Positions 49,691 to 61,800 of a DNA stretch of 64,000 nt are shown one piece after another. Within the stretch, counting starts at the first letter, position 1. Each line of letters begins with the position of its first letter. The stretch is taken from the NCBI GenBank assembly GCA_963921425.1, contig OY992838.1, positions 19,447,861-19,511,860 on the forward strand, in the 5' to 3' direction. A program made the translations under genes and the position numbers. The notes beneath the pieces were generated by a model. The model saw nothing but the letters and a program-made list of their open reading frames with translations. It was not told the DNA's origin and did no database searches. Source of the stretch: Dryas octopetala. Taxonomy: Eukaryota > Streptophyta > Magnoliopsida > Rosales > Rosaceae.

Positions 49691-50247
49691 GATTATTGAA
49701 TGCTTGAATATTGGATTTGATATAAATGACCTTGGGAAATGAAAATAGTGTCTCGAGCTGCAGATCGAGTACAGTACTAGTGAAATTCTTATACCCAACG
49801 GTTATTTGGTCTATTGGCATTAAGATTGATTACTTGCTTCCTAAGGAAGATGGAAGAAAGATCTTTGGTCCAGAAGCACCATATCTTAATATGCCTTATT
49901 TAACTTAGCACAATGCAGTAGACCGAATATAGCATTGGTGATTGTGTCATGTAATTTTTCCAATACTCAAAGTATTTTCATAATAATTCATCTCTTTTTA
50001 GAGATAATAGTTTCTAACCACTTTATTTAGTGGATTTGTATTTCGTTAGTATTGCTATAACCTCAACAGGATTTCAACAAATGATGACAAATATGTATCC
50101 TCTGAAAGTATGGAAGTCATGTTGATACAAGCATTGCCAAACTACACTATCTAGAAGATGGCATATGAAATATCATTATTTGCTGGATTATTGAGCCAGT
50201 CAAATTAAAGTTTGTTATTATCAGGGACATCCAACAATTTTGCATGT

Positions 50248-50650
50248 TGTACTCTTTTTCCTTCGACTAGGTTTTTGTCCCATCAGGTTTTTCCTAGCAA
50301 GGTTTTAATGGGGCAAACGCATTCAACATTGTATCAGTAATATTGCAAACGTTGCACTCTTTTTCATTCGCTTTGATTTTGTCCCATTGGGTTTTTCAAG
50401 CAAAGTTTTAACGAGGCAACATTCACTGATTGGATAAATATATCAACATCAGGGGGAGCGTGCCATCAAACATTGTACTCTTTTTCCTTCGTCCAAGGTT
50501 TTTGTCCCATTGGGTTTTCCTGGTAAGGTTTTAATGAGGCAGTGTCGTGCGCTCATCATATCTATCAGAAACACATGAAGATTGTACTCTTTTCCTTAAC
50601 TAGTCTTTTTCCCATAGGATTTTGGTTAATAAGGTTTTTAATGAGGCAAT
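50248..50650 (+). repeat. Four ~110-bp repeats before the 3' LTR
   Basis: Four units, beginning near 50248, 50352, 50474 and 50583, share ACTCTTTTTCCTTCG, then TTTTTGTCCCATTGGGTTTT and AAGGTTTTAATGAGGCA. Such runs just ahead of the polypurine tract are known from several copia families. Confidence 0.75.
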
Positions 50651-51121
50651 TGTCATAGTCAATGAACATCCAAGGGGGAGTGTTATAAATATCATTAATT
50701 ATGTGGCTGTCCATTATCATGTTTAATATTTATCTTCTGTATTATTTAGAATAATTGTATAGATAATTAAGAGGAGTCCAATTCATTGTAAAATTGGAGA
50801 CCTTAAGGGTCTATCCCAAGTCATCCAAGAGCCTATAAATAGAGGCATTATGTGAATGAGAAAGACACTTTGATTCCTCCCCAATTCTCTCTTATGTTCT
50901 CTTTACTTTCTCTTTATTTTATAACAAAACATTATTTGTTTAAACTAGTGAATTTAAAATGTTGCATGCATAATCATTGAATTATAAAGAAAGCTATTAT
51001 AAAACCATAATGTGGAGTAAATCCATTCTTTGTGTTTTAAAAGACACCAATTAGTTCTAAACTAATGTAGTTAACCTAGTAACACCCTTAACCCAAAATC
51101 AATAAAATTTGGGGTGTTACA

Positions 51122-52441
51122 CATCACAACAGTTTCATCTCAAAGAAAATTTCTCTGTGGTAGCATTATGTTTTTCATGTATAATATATATATATACAAA
51201 AATAAAATAAAAAATTGGGCCCCATTAGAAACTGGGCCTTGGGCGGTTGGCCCTGTTGGACGGTATAATTATATTAGTATGGTATAGTATTAATAACATC
51301 CACCCATATTATGACATGTTAAATTGATTATACCACTTGACGGTGCATCGGTTACACAAAATAATTTCTTGTTTTTCTGAAGCTAACAAGTGAAGTAAAA
51401 ACATTTGCTCTACGAATCAGAAAGTTCTATTAGGTTGAGCTTCATTTTCTCTTTTTGGGCTCAATGGATGGGCTAACTATTGTTTGTTAATAAGGGCTCA
51501 AGGCCCAAACAGAAAAACTAACAACTCTACAAAGCCCACTACGAGAAGCTGCTAACAACTTTTTATTCATACATCGACCAAGTTAATCTAAAGAACCAAA
51601 TTCTATAATAATATTCACATAAACATGATAGTTAGCAACTAGCAAGGTATAGCCGCCATGCACTTGATAGTTTTTTATTTTGAGAGAAAGGTGATATATT
51701 TTTTTAAGAGAAATGTGATAGTTAGAGAAAGCATTGCTAATCTAATTGGTAATTGTGTATGAGTGTCAGTGTTGCTTTCAATTAGGATATAACTCTAGCA
51801 AGCTTTGCTGCAACCTAATTTGTTCAGGCCAAGCAACCAAAACAAGAAAAAAACAAAAACAAAACACTCACTCACATTAAAACTCATTGCTATCTTAATG
51901 AAATTCATTTTTTGAAAAGGGTCCCATAAGCAACATTAGTGATTTTGGTGGATAAAAAATATGTACATAAATTTGGGGAAAAGCACTACACTTGTGTTTA
52001 AGGTTGGCATGGTTGTATCTGCTTTGTCATAAATTGTTGTCTTAATCACCAACATTCAAGTATTTATCGAGGCAGCGTTACCTTACCCCACTGCCTAACT
52101 AAATTTTGCAAATTTTGGAATATTGGTTCTTGACAAAGCAGCTTGGAGGGGATAGAATGCTTGTTTAATTTAGACAGATGGAATACTTAACACACTAAAA
52201 ACTTATTAGTTTTAAGCTTTAATAACTTAAAGCTTATTCGTAATTGTCATCCCCAACCTAATCCACAGCAACCCAGCCCCCTCCCTCTCCATCTTTCCGG
52301 CAGCAAAAAAAATTATACTCATCTCCCCTCTGTCAAGCCGGTCCCTTCTTTTCCTTCCAAACATACTTTGTCATCGATCTCCATTCTCTCTATAGATGCT
52401 CAAAAAAGAAGAACAAAATATGCTCACCACACCCAACTGAA

Positions 52442-52510
<69 letters not shown>

Positions 52511-53900
52511 AACAAAATGAAAATCAAACACTCAAAGGAGCTCTTTTCTTCTTCCTTCATGGCAGAAAAGAAGGAAAAACTACATCCTGCAACAAAATTG
52601 CTCGTGCCATCTTTCCTTCTTGGTCTGTGAAAAAATCTATAGATACTAGAAAATACCCATTTTAGTTTACCAAAAGAAATTTACCCATTTTTCTTCCTTG
52701 TTCTTTTCTACAGACCCATACCCCAATATATATTGCACAACATGCTTGTGTGTTTTAAATGGGCAGAGGCAAGCAAAACCTAGGCAGAGGCAGGTGAATT
52801 ATTTATGCACCGGTGAGAAACCCAGGCAATAGAGGAAGGGGAGGGGTTGGGAACTGCCGGACTAGCAAAAGTGTTGGACAAATGGACAATGGGAGGAAAG
52901 GTGAAATGACTTCTGAAAATTGTATGGATTAGAGTGCCTAAATTAAAAAGTTAAATAAAAATATTAGAAAATGCATTAAATGTGAAAGTTCAACAAGGGT
53001 TAGTTAAATGGACACATGGCATCTTTAGAAAAGGGTGGTGATGCGCACTACCTAGTTAAGGTGGTGGGCAAATTTGCTCTCATTTTCCTATGATATTTTT
53101 CATCATTTTACTACCTTGTGTATAATATCACGTCATATTCTGGTGTCAATAGACACTTTTACATGAAAGGAATTAATATTTCTCCCCTGACTAGCTACTA
53201 GGGAAAAATTTACCCATACAATAATTAAGGTGAGCTGGGAATTTAAAATCGTTGCATTGTGAATGCGAGGCCCACACTTGGCAACATTTATTCCATAATA
53301 CACAATGATAACCAATATAGCTAAGAATGAACTTAAAGGATTTCCCTCAAGGCATGATTATGTGAATGAAATTGAGAAGTTCATGAACATAATCACTCAC
53401 TATCCTAGTTTTGAGACAATTATTAAATTGCATGTGCCACTGGTTTATTCTCCCCCTCACGTTTCTCTCATCTGGTACTGTCAAATTTTTAACCTCTTCT
53501 CCAGCTGAATTGTTACCTTCCAGCTGAATTGTTTCTCATCTTCTCCAGCTGAATTGTTACCTTCCATCACAACTGGTTTCTTAACTACAGAAACCCTTAA
53601 AGACTTGAAAATGCTATTTTGATTTCCTGCCAAATGCCAAATAATAAACATGTTCAATAATGCCAAATGAAAAGCACCTCAAGTTGCAGCTTCTAAATAT
53701 TGTTAAAACTCATAAACAAAAACAATTTTCTTGTGTTTGACTTTGACATACCTCTGTTGCTTGAGCTATCAAAAATACTGGTTTTTGTCAACAAATCTGT
53801 TGGGTTGCTAGGGAGCCCTTGAGTAAGCTTTTGCTTCTGCTTGGCAAATATGTGCAAACATACATTCATAAGCTTAGTGTTGTCCATTACAGAAACATGA
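51122..53900. other. AT-rich spacer with a (CT)n tract, no gene seen
   Basis: No gene is recognised. It contains a (CT)n microsatellite at 52444-52508 and a short internal repeat of TTCTCCAGCTGAATTG at about 53500-53570. Frames at 53305-53508, 53481-53666 and 53693-53887 have no domain. Confidence 0.45.
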
Positions 53901-54044
53901 TATCACATATTTGTAAGTACATATATACGATTGATTTCACACACACAATACTACAAACACAACCACTGCATAACACCATCTGCATTTATACACTATAAAC
54001 TTAGGATAGAACACTTACCTAATCCAAACATGATGATTGCAGGT

Positions 54045-56200
54045 GTAAACTTGAAGTCAGAATGCACAAGTCTTCCAGCCAACACAACAGCTCAAGACTT
54101 CATTCAATATGGGGGCAGAGTACCGAAGATTAAGTTGTGTTGTAAAGCCAGGGACCTATGCTTTATATAGAATCAGTGAATTAAAGAGTCCTCCCATAAA
54201 GGTACTTCTAATTCAATCCTTCTCTGACTCTACATAAAGACTCACTTAAGCATTACCTTGATTGTAGTATAATACATCTCAGTATCTAAGTTTCCTAGTC
54301 TAACTCGCATGGAATCGTATACAGATAGACTATTCCTTATGGTGTTTGTATTAACATTCATGTTGCTTGCTTCTTAAGACTTAGTGTGTTGTTGATTCCA
54401 ATTAGAACAAGGATTGAGTTCATTGAATTCTTACATTCTCCCACTTGGACCAACATTGTTCTTGATCAACCATCACATCAGCATACTGCAAGTAACCTCT
54501 AGTTGCGCTGGAAATGTTAATTAAACAACTTAGATCAACTTAGGCAAAATACAGTATTAAGCATTAGACTATGAGAAGTTTGTAAACACAATTTTCTTGC
54601 AAATTAAATAAGACAAGAAAATGTGTACAAAATATTTGATATTTGTATTTATGATTTTGAGGTTACAATCTCTGGTTCTCCTTTGATTCGATCTCTATGA
54701 TTTTGATCTTGATTCGAGGGTGGTAGACACTTGATCTCGAACAAAATAAGATTTGAGAGAGGGCCGGCCTTATGTTGGGTTTGATGGCTTCCTCGATTTG
54801 ATTTTGATTCAAGGGTGGTAGACACTTGATCTTGAACAAGACGGGTGATGAAAGAGAGTCGGCCTTGTGTTGGACTTGATGGCTTCCTCGTTGATTAGTT
54901 CTTTGGAGCGTTTGGCTCCATTGGAGGAAGGAAGTCTCTCTTCCTCCCCCTCCTTCATTCTGAGTAATTGGCCTATATTTATAGGCAAGAATGAGGGAAT
55001 TAATTTTCATGATTTAAATCCCTTGATTTGTGGGATTAATTATTGACTTAATTTAAATTGAGGTAATCGAATTTAATTTAGCTCTTAATTTAAATCAAAT
55101 ATCTTGATTTAGGAGATTCACCAATCAAAGGTCATTTATCAAACTCTTGATGGGCTTTGGGCTTGATTTGGTCTTTGCACTTGATTTGGGCTTTTGGTGA
55201 TATTTCACCGAAATTTCGGTGTCTACAAAATGATTAAGCTATTTGCAGCCTAAGCAACTTATAATTATTAATGGTCAAACTATATCCTACCTTAGTCATT
55301 TTCAAGGCATGAAAACTAAAACTGGTTTACAAAATTTTGTCAATCCGAATACCAAAATTGTAAACTTAGTCCTACTGTATAGTTTGCCAATCTTTATGCA
55401 AAACTCTAGAACTTATTAGCAAGATTGCTAAATGCATGTACAGATATTATGCTATTTGCAGTATCTGTTCTTAACAGAAGACAATGTCATAATGAAACTG
55501 TACATGTATGCATGCTCATACCAGAATGTATATGCATATTAAAAAATGGAAACTTAAAACAAATAAACTATATGTGTGAGAAATTGGGCTATTAAACTGA
55601 ATTCATGATATGTATAGTTCAACTTAACACAACTTAAAAGAATAACTGAAGATTAACTGATGGCACTTGTTTCTCAAAATTGAAAACAACTTGCAGAAGA
55701 AACCCAAACTTATAGCAAATATAAATACTAGGCAAAAAGAAAAATTTTGAAACGACTCCCACTATTTCTAAAACTCCCACTGAGCTGCAGCTTCCAAAGA
55801 GTCTAGCACTACCAGGTTAGATACATGTTGTTTGAAAACTCCAACTGCCAAGGCTTTAGTAAACGGATCTGCTAGCTGATCTTGAGTGTTGATATACTCA
55901 ACTTGCAATTCTCCTGCCTTAACAGTTTCTCTGACCATTAGATACTTGGTTCTTATATGTTTAGACTTGGATGTCCTGTCCTTAGAGAAATTCATTGTTG
56001 CACTATTATCACAACAAATCCTTATAGGATTTTCCACATATTTCACCATTTTGGTCTGAGGTATGAATTGTTTTAACCAAATAGCATGTATGGCTGCTTC
56101 ATAGACTACCACATACTCAGCCTGCATTGTGGAGGTTGTGGTCAAAGTTTGTTTAACACTTTTTCATGACACAGCAGCACCTCCAAACATAAAAACAAAT
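54045..56200 (-). mobile_element. Ty1/copia 3' remnant, broken
   Basis: Fossil on the minus strand. The RNase H region at about 55768-56190 (MQAEYVVVYEAAIHAIWLKQ, then QLADPFTKAL) is followed by a non-coding stretch, a purine tract CAAGTGGGAGAA at 54436-54447 and an LTR beginning TGTAAGAATTC at 54435 with a TATA-type CTATATAAAG near 54160. The LTR end near 54045 is a guess. It shares its LTR start and RNase H style with the copia element at 22513-27100, so the two belong to related families. A solo gypsy LTR is inserted in it. All other domains are missing. Confidence 0.75.
54624..55227 (-). mobile_element. Solo Ty3/gypsy LTR nested in the copia remnant
   Basis: A 604-bp LTR. On the minus strand it begins TGTAGACACCGAAATTTCGG at 55227 and ends near TTTTGTACA at 54624. 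The pentamer AAATG flanks both sides (54619-54623 and 55228-55232), a perfect target duplication. No internal sequence remains, so recombination between two LTRs removed the body. A TATA-like TATAAATATAGG on the minus strand lies near 54980. An internal ~110-bp repeat (CAAGGGTGGTAGACACTTGA type) occurs twice. Confidence 0.85.
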
Positions 56201-56263
56201 TTATAACTCTAAACCCAACTATGCCCTAAACCCCACATTTAAACCATAAACCTCAATTTTAAA

Positions 56264-56640
56264 CCCTTATAAACTCAAAACGAAGATAAACTGAACTTAA
56301 AATCAAAATAACAAAACAAAGTAAATCAAAATTACAAACTGAATAAAACGGATGATGTCTAACAGTCACCAAAAGTTAAACAGTGACTAACAAACAATAT
56401 CTGCAAAAATTATAAGCTCTGACATGCATATTCTACACCCAACAGTCCCATAAAACTCTTATAAACACAAAATCAAGATAAATTGAATTTAAAATCAAAA
56501 TAACAAAACAAAGTAAATCAAATTTATAAACTAAATGAAATATATATTGTCAGACAGTAAAAAATTTAAAACAGACATTGTCAAACAGTGTCTGTCTGAG
56601 CAATCCGATCATAGAAATTATGGATTATGAAGCTCATTTT
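56264..56640. repeat. Two degenerate ~190-bp direct repeats
   Basis: A block centred on AAATCAAAATAACAAAACAA occurs at about 56264 and again at about 56455, with shared flanking phrases including CTTATAAAC and AAACAGTG. About three quarters of positions agree. It is probably the remains of a repetitive LTR or leader; no coding. Confidence 0.6.
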
Positions 56641-57078
56641 AGATCTAACTCAACAATCACATACATAACAGAACCATCACCAAATCCACCAAATTAGACA
56701 CAAAAAATACATACATAATATGCTTGCTATAAGACAATCGATTGAAAACATAACGAAAGAAATTGAAACTAAGCTCTAAATCTATAAATTACGCCAAAGT
56801 AAGAAATTAAAACCTCGCTGAAGACGAAGATCAAGCCTTCACTGAATCTAGAATTTTGATTGCTTTCTAAAAAATAATAGGAAGAGAAAACGAAAAATTC
56901 TTTTCTTTTCCTATAGTTTCTCGGCAACCAAACGGAGCTCAATCTGGCCCACGAAGCTCATGGAGATGCTCCACTAGGTGCGACATAGATCATCATGACA
57001 CGCTGCTAGGTGCCAATCATGGCTTATGGAGACCTAAGGGTAAAATGGTAATTTTACCCAAATTGGTTGTTTTAGTAG

Positions 57079-57630
57079 TGTGTCCAAAATCCACTGCCGG
57101 ATTCAATTAGAACCTAAGAGGTCACACACCAATAGGTGTGAGATGGTATTAGAAATGGGCTTGAACATAATTAATTAATGGAATAATTAATTGGGCATAA
57201 GACTAATAGAAAAGAAATAGAATGATGGGCTTATTAAATAATTAAAGAGTTAATTAATTAATTATTTAATTAAAGGTTAATTACCTAGTCAAATGGACCA
57301 ACAAACTTGGTCCATAAGACTAGGATGGTCGGCCCTCCTTTAGTGGAAAATAGTTTTCCACTCAAGTCTATAAATAAGGGGACAAGTCAAGTAGTCAAGT
57401 AGTCAGTACAAGAGAAGTCCTTCTCAGTAAAGATCACTCTACGTTCTTTCTATTTCTCAAAGGCCACACTTGTGAGAAGAGAGCTAGCACTCTCATTCTC
57501 CAACAAGTTCATCCCATCTCCTCCTAGTGTAGACTTATTAGTGGTCATACACATGTGTGACTAGAAGAACCAACTAGTGAAGAGCTTGTGGATTCATACC
57601 TTAATGGGCTTCCGATCAAGAAAACAAGGT
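57079..57630 (+). mobile_element. LTR-like stretch upstream of the EXORDIUM-like fragment
   Basis: From TGTGTCCAAAATCC at 57079 the sequence looks like a plant LTR. It has a TATA-type CTATAAATAAGG near 57369, a leader with repeated CAAGTAGT words, and a donor-like ACAAG|GTATGA near 57628. It has no pol, no matching second LTR and no defined right end or target duplication, so it may be a solo LTR or a TRIM-type piece. Fossil, family not resolved. Confidence 0.4.
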
Positions 57631-57737
57631 ATGAATTCTCCTTGGTTAAATCATGTTTTATTGCATCATATTTCAATCCGAAGCATAATCATATGAATTT
57701 TAAATTCTGCTGCGTTTATATGATGATATTCCAACAG

Positions 57738-58133
57738 TATGGACACGTGAGAGACCCCTCGGCGCACTACCCTAGTGTTTGTGCATGGCCTTATGTTGTT
57801 CCCGCAGATGGTCCTCTGGGGCAGGTGGCCCTTGTGCCACCCAACGGTGTTGGCATTGATGCCATGATTATAAACATTGTGACGCTTCTTGCAGGGACTG
57901 CTACGAACCCATTTGGAACAGGGTATTATCAAGGGGATGCCCAATCACTGCTGGAGGTTGCCACAGCTTGTCTAGGGGTGTTTGGTGATGGAGTTTATCC
58001 TGGATTTCCTGGGAATTTGACGGTCGATGAAAAGACCAAGGCAAGTTACAATGCCCGTAATCCTAATGGCAAGAACTTCCTTCTTCCTGCCATGTGGGAC
58101 CCAACAAGCTCCACTTGCAAAGTTGTTGCTTGA
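57738..58133 (+). pseudogene. EXORDIUM-like (phosphate-induced) protein, C-terminal fragment
   Basis: An open block of 131 codons matches the C-terminal half of EXORDIUM/PHI-1 family proteins, which are secreted and linked to growth and sugar/phosphate status. Visible motifs: CAWPYVVP, GVGIDAMIINIVTLLAGTAT, NPFGTGYYQG, then YNARNPNGKNFLLPAMWDP and a cysteine near the end (STCKVVA). The family is normally about 300 residues with a signal peptide and is encoded by a single exon; the N-terminal half is missing. The block starts right after an acceptor-like CCAACAG at 57731-57737 and lies downstream of the LTR-like stretch, in frame with about 50 codons of non-family sequence. Most likely a truncated gene copy; an LTR-driven chimeric transcript is possible but unproven. 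Confidence 0.75.
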
Positions 58134-58892
58134 ATTAGTTCATCATATTCATAGGGTTACATTACATGTATCAGATATATAACCCAGGAACGGTGTTGCC
58201 AATATCATGCTAATTTTGACACCGAAATAGGTGGATAGATTTGTTTTGTCCAGATATATTTCACATACTGTGGAAACCATTTTAGTACTAAGGTATTAGG
58301 AAAGCACCCTACGAGGTCGTTGTATATAGTTAAGGCTTATTTCTTGTTTAATATGATCATTCACATGAAAGAACTCAGTGGCAGCTCCTATCTATTGTTT
58401 TCTCCATGCTTCTTGTTTTTGTTGCCTTAAATTGTCTAATCTTCAATGAAGTAAGTATGCAGTTCAAATATATACACACATTGATATAAGGACACAGAGC
58501 ATAACGAGGCTAAGTGAGAATAGTGAGAATGGAAGTAAACTAATTAAAGACAAAATGGTTATGCATATCGAACCATATCAAAGGGTGGTAACATGAGTAA
58601 ATTTCATCCTTTATTCTATTCTGCTGAGCGAATTCCCAATACCATGTATTGTTACAAAAATTGGGAAGGCTTTCCCCTCATTGTCCCAATAAATCGTTCT
58701 TGCCAACAAAATTGCCCCAATGAACAAAGCCAGCCATGGAGAAAACCTTAAGAATATTGTTCGTTTGTAAATGTTATGAATTACATCACTATTGAATCCT
58801 TATTTCTCCTGGAGACGAAATGCAAAGATGAAACAGAGGCAATTGATGCATAAATCAAGAATTCAATTTTCAACGGCTTCTAAACCAGTCTG
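58134..58892. other. Spacer between the EXORDIUM-like fragment and the fumarase 3' end
   Basis: 58134-58400 looks like the old 3' untranslated region of the EXORDIUM-like copy. The part near 58892 is the fumarase 3' untranslated region on the minus strand. No further gene seen. Confidence 0.4.
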
Positions 58893-61800
58893 TCAGTCAG
58901 ATGGGCCAATCATCTTCTCAGGCACCACAAGAGTATCAAATTCTTCGCTGGTTAGCACTCCAAGTTTCAAAGCAGCATCCTGCAGATTGTTACATCTTTG
59001 TTAGATTCAATGTTTCAACCATCCAAAATGCCAGGGATTAAGTAACTATGATGCCAAATCCTATTTCCAATGGGGTTAATGTATTGCATTTATTTCATGC
59101 TTCCTACTTTGAAACATAACAGATTATCACTTAGAAAAGGGAAGAATTAGCACCTTCAAAGTGGATCCTTCCTTGTGGGCTTTCTTTGCAACTGCCGCAG
59201 CATTGTCATAACCAATTTTCTGAAATAGAAGCAGGAACATAAGTCTGATTCAAATCAAAGGTACAAAAGGAAAATGTAAGACATGAACAGGAAACTTACA
59301 GGATTCAAGGATGTGACCAGCATTAGTGACTGCAAATCCATGCATTTCCATACAGCAAGAGCATAAAATCAATTAGCTCTGGGATCTAACATATGGCATA
59401 TTAAACAGTTCTATGTTCGTCACCAAGAATGAACTGACCTCGTGAAGTAACTTTGAAATTCTTTCCCTATTAGCTTGAATTCCCCTCACACAGTTCTTTT
59501 CAAAGGAAGCAGAAGCATCCCCAAGCAATCTCAGAGACTGTCAGTAGAGGAGGCAAAAAAACAAGCTAAATGAACAAGTGCATGCATTTTGTGACGTAGA
59601 AGGACATAAGATTCCCAGCACAAAATCAAGTACGTATAATTAAAAGGGCATCTCCTTAAGCAGGTTCATCATACAGAGCTGAAATTATCATTTAAATGCT
59701 TTATGAGAACATTGTAACTACCAAACTACATTCAAATTCCAGTATGCACATTTGGTTCTTTTTAATTTTCTCACCTAATAGGCACAGAATTCTCCATACT
59801 TCAAACAGGTGATGTCTGAACTATTACATTTTTTTCAGAAAGCAGAACTGCTAGACTGAGTGACTTCTTAACAAAGCATTATCAAGTGGCAAGAAATGTG
59901 CCTACCCAGCTGCTACCAGTTGTTCTGAAATTGCCTTACACACAACATTTCAAATAAAAATCATAACGATCTTACGGCAGAACGTACATGTAGGAGACAG
60001 CTAGCAATCATTGGCTTGAATACATTAAGTTCAAAGTGACCATTTGATCCACCTACTGTAATGGCCACATGGTTACCCATAACCTGCATGACAAAAAAAG
60101 ATACCAATTGCTGATAAAGAAAAGTTCTATAAGCAAGATAACAACATCCAATCATCATACTAACAGCTTGCTAATGACTTCCCAATCATTCATATTATCT
60201 TCATGAAACGGAACTTGAGACACATTACCTGAGCACAGACCATTGTGAGAGCCTCACACTGAGTAGGGTTAACCTTTCCCTGAAACAGAATAAATTCAGT
60301 CAAAATGACTGGTTCAGTGAGATTCGAAAAAATACAGAAAGCTAGTAACAGGTTTTGGGCTATTTAGTCATAATTCACAAACATATGTTAGGCAAGATAA
60401 GAGAATTTTACAGGCATAATGCTGCTGCCAGGCTCGTTTTCAGGAAGAATGAGTTCACCAAGGCCACAACGCGGACCACTGTACAACAAAAGCACTGTGA
60501 AATTCAAAAATACAAAAAGGGCACGGGGAGGAGGGATGAGGAAAATGCATGTGTTATCCAGCTAGTAGACAAACCTTCCTAATAACCGTATGTCATTTGC
60601 AATTTTCATCAGAGAAGTAGCAACTGTGTTTAGGGCTCCACTAGTTTCAACAAAAGCATCATGTGCAGCCTGGAAAAAACAAATGACATAGGGCAAGCAC
60701 TATTAGTTTGTTGTACACAATGCAAAAGAAATGTACAAACTGCTCCATACAGTCAAGTATTCCTTCCACCAAAAAGAAGAAGAAGAAGTATCACAATTAG
60801 TGCAGTGACTAACCAAAGCTTCAAACTTGTTTTCTGCAGTGACAAATGGTAAGTTTGTTTCCTCAGCTACGGCTGCAGCTATCTTTACATCAAATCTAGA
60901 TGACAGCCAGAGCATGACCGGTCAGTTTTGCAAAATCTGGATCATGCTAGACCACTGAAGAAGCAATTACTTATTCTAAAAGATGGAAGACTTGACATCA
61001 ATGCAAATGCAAAAAACACTACAAAGTTACAACAAAAGTTATATTTTTACAAATTTTGGTTATAAAATACAAAGCGGGCATCTCTCTGTCTAATAACAAT
61101 TTAACTATAAGAAATAGTGAAAGAAATGGTGTACAGAATGATTTATGGGGAAAAAAATATTAAATCTTTAAATATCAGAGCAGGAAAAAGGAAAAAAATA
61201 AGAATTGAATTGAAACCATGATTCTTACAATTGAAAGCACATCACTATACCAATGTAAAGAGATAAAAACAACTAGGAAAAAATAGTGAACCTTAAAGCT
61301 ATTCATACCCCTTCTTTGTGTTCAATCCAGTCCCAACAGCGGTACCACCTTGTGCAAGCTGTTCAATTGAAATTACCAATCAATCAGAACATTTTAAGAG
61401 AAAAATAAAAGGTGAGAGACAGCAACCGACAGTCATATGAGATGCCAACCTGATACATGTGGGGTAGAGTACACAAGACTCGGTCAATTCCATACTTCAC
61501 CTGCAGCCAAAGCAAAAGGCTTTTGGTAAGTCCCTCCCAACAACATAGTAAGTTTGTCATCTGGGCAAGAGGAAAGTAAGTTTACTTGTGTCGAATAGCC
61601 GCTGAACTCTTGTCCAAGAGTCAAAGGCGTTGCATCTTGTGTGTGAGTGCGTCCAATTTTAACAATATCTTTGAATTCGTCGGACTGGTCATTTCAGAAC
61701 AGATGGAATTAAGAAAAAGGTTTGACCTCTTTATGAAAAACTAAAACAGCACTACAATTTTGATTCATGAGATATCAATCTGTTTTAAAAGGTTAGTAAG

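Larger units (their letters stand above)
45131..50926 (+). mobile_element. Ty1/copia-type LTR element with both LTRs, interior degraded
   Basis: Fossil with intact outline. 5' LTR 45131-45377, 3' LTR 50681-50926, both TG...CA, and a perfect AAACA target duplication at 45126-45130 and 50927-50931. A primer-binding-like GTTATCAGCACGA follows the 5' LTR, and a purine tract CCAAGGGGGAG precedes the 3' LTR. The LTRs differ by about six substitutions, all transitions, plus a short gap (about 2.5%), suggesting an age of the order of one to two million years at rates used for plant LTRs. The 5.3-kb interior keeps only scattered copia pol remnants (for example LPKEDGRKIFGPEAPYL near 49840) and is broken throughout. 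Most of it is occupied by a dispersed short repeat. It lies inside the older LTR-like segment. Confidence 0.85.
40365..51121 (-). mobile_element. Very long LTR-like segment (candidate solo LTR), host of a nested copia-type element
   Basis: The ends are TGTCACACCCC on the plus strand at 40365 and GGGGTGTTACA ending at 51121. Read on the minus strand this is TGTAACACCCC...GGGGTGTGACA, the terminal signature of many plant gypsy LTRs. Subtracting the nested element and its duplicated target leaves about 4.95 kb with no recognisable gag or pol, so it is either an unusually long solo LTR or a large non-coding derivative. Flanking pentamers (CAGCT and CATCA) do not match, so target duplication is not shown. 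It contains two large tandem duplications and a (CT)n tract. It is a fossil with no coding content. Confidence 0.45.
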
